In this document: positions 5,764-8,079 of the stretch, one piece after another | How positions within the stretch are numbered: the first letter of the stretch is position 1 | Layout of the letters: every line of letters starts with the position of its first letter | Notes under the pieces: model-generated | The model's database searches: none | Told to the model about the DNA's origin: nothing | What the model saw: only the letters and a program-made list of their open reading frames with translations | Program-made: the position numbers and the translations under genes | NCBI GenBank assembly: GCA_021817875.1 | Contig: JAKAFQ010000171.1 | Span: 1-8,079, forward strand | Direction of reading: 5' to 3' | DNA: 8,079 bases | From: Pseudomonadota bacterium | GTDB taxonomy: Bacteria; Pseudomonadota; Gammaproteobacteria; Steroidobacterales; Steroidobacteraceae

Positions 5764-6165
5764 GTGTCAAAGACGATCACACCGAAAGGCACGCCGGCCG
5801 GCAAACGGTCGGAGCTTTGGCAGTACGAGAGCGAAATCCGCCGACTGCTGGGCGAGCAGTGGAGCTACCTGCAAATCGCGGAGGCTCTGGCCGAGGCTGG
5901 CGCCACGGTTTCGGTGCGATGGCTCCGCCGCTGGTCCCTCGCCCACATCGGCCCAGTTCGTCACCGGCGTTCTGCCGGAGAGACCGCAGTCCTACCTCCG
6001 ACACCTCCTACTGCATCGGCAGCCCCCGCGCCATTGGCGGACGGGCGATCGATGGCCGAGCTGCTGGCGGGAGCGGAAGCCGCCGCACGCCCAAGGAAAA
6101 CTCCGCGCAGACCTACACCCGGGGCCGGGTCCATCTCGGCCGCAATCGACAAATTGACCAAGTGA
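5764..6165 (+). CDS. TraK/StbA-like DNA-binding protein (first gene of mobilization trio)
   Basis: This is a 133-aa protein. Residues 15-60 form an HTH-like helical block (YESEIRRLLGEQWSYLQIAE, then VRWLRRWSL) of the type found in oriT-binding TraK proteins of IncP plasmids and in StbA. The middle is a Pro/Ala linker, and the C-terminus (SISAAIDKLTK) is a short helix that might contact the partner ATPase. RP4 TraK has nearly the same length (about 134 aa). It starts with GTG after a strong AGGAGGT, downstream of the repeat-rich intergenic region that would be its target. The next gene starts 14 bp after its stop. Assignment rests on the HTH, the size and above all the two downstream genes, since sequence similarity was judged only by eye. 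Another small plasmid DNA-binding protein is possible. Confidence 0.7.
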   Translation: MSKTITPKGTPAGKRSELWQYESEIRRLLGEQWSYLQIAEALAEAGATVSVRWLRRWSLAHIGPVRHRRSAGETAVLPPTPPTASAAPAPLADGRSMAELLAGAEAAARPRKTPRRPTPGAGSISAAIDKLTK

Positions 6166-6179
6166 TGAGGAGCTGAATC

Positions 6180-6890
6180 ATGCAATACATCGTGGCGAGC
6201 ACCTTTGGCAGGTGCGGAAAAACGACCCTTTCCACCTTCGTTCTCGGCAAGCTGCCGGGCGCGCGAGTGATCGACATCGAGTCCGGCGGCCAGGAAACCG
6301 AAGGCAAGGTACTCATCCGCACCGATGCGAACGACGCCGCGCGGCAAGAGGTGCTGTCCGCCTATTTGGCAGCCGCCTTGGACAAGGCAACAACGACCGT
6401 TTTTGACGTGGGCGACCGCGACGCCATGAATGTTTTGCGGCTGCTGAATACAGCAGCCGGTACGCTGTTCAAGACCGCGCCACCGATCCTTGTGGTGCCG
6501 ATCGTGGACGACCGCGACTGCGCGCTTCGATTGGAACTCATGGACCGGGAAATCAGTCCGCTGAGATCTTCGGCCAAGAAGTGCTTCGTAGTAAAGAACC
6601 TGGCGCGCGGCAGCGGTCCCGCTCTCGAGGCCGCTGCAGCCTGGGCCACGGGACATGGCTACACCGTCTGCCGGACGGCACTGCCCCATGCCGAACTCTT
6701 GGATAACACGATCAACGTCACGCGCGACACGGATCTTGAAAAGATGGCCGGCACAGACCTGCTCGCCGCGCTGGCCACCAAGAAGGATGTCGATACGATG
6801 GCGGCCGCCCGGCTCGGGCTCTTCGTCATGGAGGCGCAGCTCATCCTTCCGCAGATCGCGGCGCTGCGAGCGGAATTGCAGGGGATTTGA
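6180..6890 (+). CDS. StbB/TraL-like P-loop ATPase
   Basis: This 236-aa protein is a ParA/MinD-superfamily relative. The N-terminus MQYIVASTFGRCGKTT gives a Walker A loop at residues 10-16. The signature lysine of KGGxGKT is absent (TFGRCGKT), as in plasmid StbB proteins with FSGNVGKT-like loops. The following LPGARVIDIESGG (25-37) matches the place where StbB has a VES motif. VFDVGD (74-79) fits the Walker A-prime aspartate strand. RP4 TraL (about 241 aa) has similar size and gene position. StbB is known to act with StbA in plasmid positioning and transfer. Here it may position the DNA or load it on a conjugative machine, which is inference. GAGGAG lies 7 nt before the ATG. Confidence 0.8.
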   Translation: MQYIVASTFGRCGKTTLSTFVLGKLPGARVIDIESGGQETEGKVLIRTDANDAARQEVLSAYLAAALDKATTTVFDVGDRDAMNVLRLLNTAAGTLFKTAPPILVVPIVDDRDCALRLELMDREISPLRSSAKKCFVVKNLARGSGPALEAAAAWATGHGYTVCRTALPHAELLDNTINVTRDTDLEKMAGTDLLAALATKKDVDTMAAARLGLFVMEAQLILPQIAALRAELQGI

Positions 6891-6892
6891 CC

Positions 6893-7480
6893 ATGCGCGC
6901 ATCTCCCGACCAGGGCACAGCGTTTTCGACGACCGACCAGATCCTCAGGGCCGCAGCGGGGATCGTCGTGACCGAAGTCAAACGGGCCACCGAGAGCGAG
7001 CTGCGCGCGGCGACCGAGGCAATCCATCGCACTGCACAGAGTGCAGTGCAGCAATTGGCCGTTGCCGCCCGCGAGACTTCGGCCGCGCTGACGCGAGAGA
7101 TAGGCGCCGCCAGTTCACGGCTGGCTGATCATGCGGAGTCTTTACAGGGCGCGCGTGCCAAGCGCCCCGTCGCATTCGCAGTCGCCGCCGCCAGTTTCGC
7201 GGCCTTGCTGCTTACCGTTGGCAGCTACCTCGCTGGATACACATTTGGCGCTGGTGACCGTGAGGCTGCTCGCGAGGAGCGAATCATAAAGGACACCAAG
7301 ACGCGGACCTGGGCGCTGTCCCCTGCGGGCAGGGAGGCACGTGCGCTCGATCGAACACTATCGCGAGCGGGGGGCGTATCGATTTTCGCGCGCTGCACGG
7401 GCCCAGGATGGCAAGTCAAGACCAAGCGCGGCGTTCGCAGATGCTATGTGCCGGCCGGTGCGTGGTGGGCCCTGCCGTGA
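6893..7480 (+). CDS. StbC/TraM-like coiled-coil membrane protein
   Basis: This is a 195-aa protein. Residues 12-88 are Ala/Glu/Arg-rich helix, likely a coiled coil. Residues 92-117 (FAVAAASFAALLLTVGSYLA within it) form one transmembrane segment. The C-terminal part contains a Cys pair in FARCTGPGW and RRCYVPAGAWW (about residues 166-193), reminiscent of the tails of plasmid mobilization proteins. The basic KR before the membrane segment suggests a cytoplasmic N-terminus and a periplasmic C-terminus, where the cysteines could form a disulfide. I chose the ATG at 6893 because AGGGG (6880-6884) is 8 nt upstream. A TTG at 6887 would be too close to it. The ATG lies 2 bp after the ATPase stop. A membrane anchor for the DNA-bound ATPase is a reasonable guess. 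Confidence 0.72.
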   Translation: MRASPDQGTAFSTTDQILRAAAGIVVTEVKRATESELRAATEAIHRTAQSAVQQLAVAARETSAALTREIGAASSRLADHAESLQGARAKRPVAFAVAAASFAALLLTVGSYLAGYTFGAGDREAAREERIIKDTKTRTWALSPAGREARALDRTLSRAGGVSIFARCTGPGWQVKTKRGVRRCYVPAGAWWALP

Positions 7481-7519
7481 AGGGCGACGACCGGGTGAAT
7501 TCCGGCCCCGGGGTCTGAG

Positions 7520-7534
7520 TCAAAGCCCGCCCCC
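7520..7534 (+). other. Candidate right attachment site (attR), degenerate tRNA match
   Basis: TCAAAGCCCGCCCCC matches the tRNA sequence at 100-114 (TCAAATCCTGCCCCC) at 13 of 15 positions in the same orientation, followed by CTCA where the tRNA has GCTACCA. It begins 40 bp after the last gene and 6 bp after the palindrome CCCCGGGG (7506-7513). It is the best repeat of the tRNA end I could find by eye. A true attR left by recent integration should match the displaced tRNA end better, so this may be decayed or coincidental. Confidence 0.3.
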
Positions 7535-7619
7535 CTCAGAGAACGCCGAAATGCCCAGTTTCAGTCTCCCGTGGCGCGTCTGCAAACACGTTGCTGCACG
7601 GTTGCGATAGCAATTCCAA

Positions 7620-7652
7620 GCTGGCGGCGAGCCTGGATAACTAACCGCCAGC
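7620..7652. repeat. Perfect 8-bp stem-loop downstream of the trio
   Basis: GCTGGCGG (7620-7627) and CCGCCAGC (7645-7652) form a perfect stem with a 17-nt loop, 140 bp after the last gene. No T-tract follows, so it is at best a factor-dependent or mRNA-stabilising end. It might instead be a binding site. Confidence 0.4.
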
Positions 7653-8079
7653 GCTCCACGGCTCTAGATTGAAAGACGGACCAGACTCCTCTTCGCCGGA
7701 CATACCGATGCCATGGGCAATTTCAGGACAGCGCAAATCCCTTCACCCAATGATTGAAAGCGCGTTTTGAGAGACCTCCTCCTCGGCCGTTGCTTGCCAA
7801 GAGTGCGGCGCGTCCTTAGAATCTCAAATGGGAGATGGCCTCCTCCCCTGATAAACCGCCTCGCGGCTAATGAAGCCTACAGACCGCGCCGAGCCTTCGG
7901 ACCGGATGTGAGGCCACGACCTGTCTAGGCCAGTCATCTGCTTCCGCCAGCCGGCGTCCATGCGCAGGCTGCTGAACGGGCGTCGATGAGCCTTTCCAGA
8001 ACATCAGCGGGTAAAAAGCATCCCGGGGAATCCCACGTCTGCATGGAGCTTACACGAGAGTCTTCATGACGATGAGCGT

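Larger units (their letters stand above)
7481..8079. other. Gene-free right end of the window
   Basis: No ORF of 60 codons or more with coding character is present on either strand in these 600 bp, apart from the frame-shadow tail over the previous gene. Base composition looks less G+C-rich than in the genes to the left. If the element ends near 7530, the rest would be chromosomal sequence next to the insertion. Otherwise it is an unassigned intergenic stretch. Confidence 0.5.

Noticed and set aside
5439..5804. 121-codon minus-strand frame in the intergenic region
   Set aside because: It covers the nested stem-loop and the strong ribosome-binding site of the opposite gene. The protein is Pro/Arg-rich without domains.
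7341..7610. 89-codon plus-strand frame at the end of the StbC/TraM-like gene
   Set aside because: It overlaps the end of the real gene in another frame, and its remainder is low-complexity without a ribosome-binding site.
7667..7760. Two copies of GATTGAAAG (7667-7675 and 7752-7760), similar to the end of some CRISPR repeats
   Set aside because: Only two 9-bp copies, with no longer repeat around them and no further units, so not a CRISPR array.

Overview
The window is high in G+C with long, dense ORFs, which suggests a proteobacterium. The tRNA-fMet sequence looks most like the gamma/beta type. That is an impression from sequence style and could not be tested against a database. The content reads as an accessory element of phage/plasmid type, integrated at or within an initiator tRNA gene and carrying about seven genes.

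Left end (1-121): a stringent-type promoter (TTGCCG, 17 bp, TACAAT) drives a complete tRNA-fMet(CAT) with encoded CCA. The element starts inside this gene. A serine recombinase gene on the minus strand ends at position 100, so its last seven codons, stop included, are antisense to the T-loop, the 3' side of the T-stem and the acceptor end of the tRNA.

Integration module (100-2516, minus strand): a CGNR-like zinc-finger protein gene overlaps the start of the recombinase gene by ATGA, so the two are probably translated together. A compact 90-bp divergent control region (2517-2606) holds a minus-strand promoter and several inverted repeats.

Replication-type module (2607-5026, plus strand): a small MerR/excisionase-like HTH protein, a 132-aa unknown, and a D5/P4-family SF3 helicase without a recognisable primase domain. 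The genes are 3 bp apart or overlap by ATGA.

Intergenic region (5027-5763): about 740 bp without a convincing gene but rich in inverted repeats. The strongest is a nested stem-loop at 5562-5620, with a 10-bp outer stem around an inner 6-bp stem closed by GTAA. It lies just upstream of a plasmid-type mobilization/stability trio (5764-7480): an HTH protein (TraK/StbA-like), a P-loop ATPase (StbB/TraL-like) and a coiled-coil membrane protein (StbC/TraM-like). In IncP and IncW plasmids the corresponding genes lie beside oriT, so I infer that this region is an oriT or a partition-like cis site.

Right end (7481-8079): no gene is apparent. At 7520-7534, 40 bp after the last gene, 13 of 15 bases match the tRNA T-arm/acceptor sequence. 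This may mark the other end of the element, which would then be about 7.4 kb.

Working model (inference): a compact integrative mobilizable element that joins a serine integrase, a phage-like helicase and a relaxase-less oriT/StbABC-like module.
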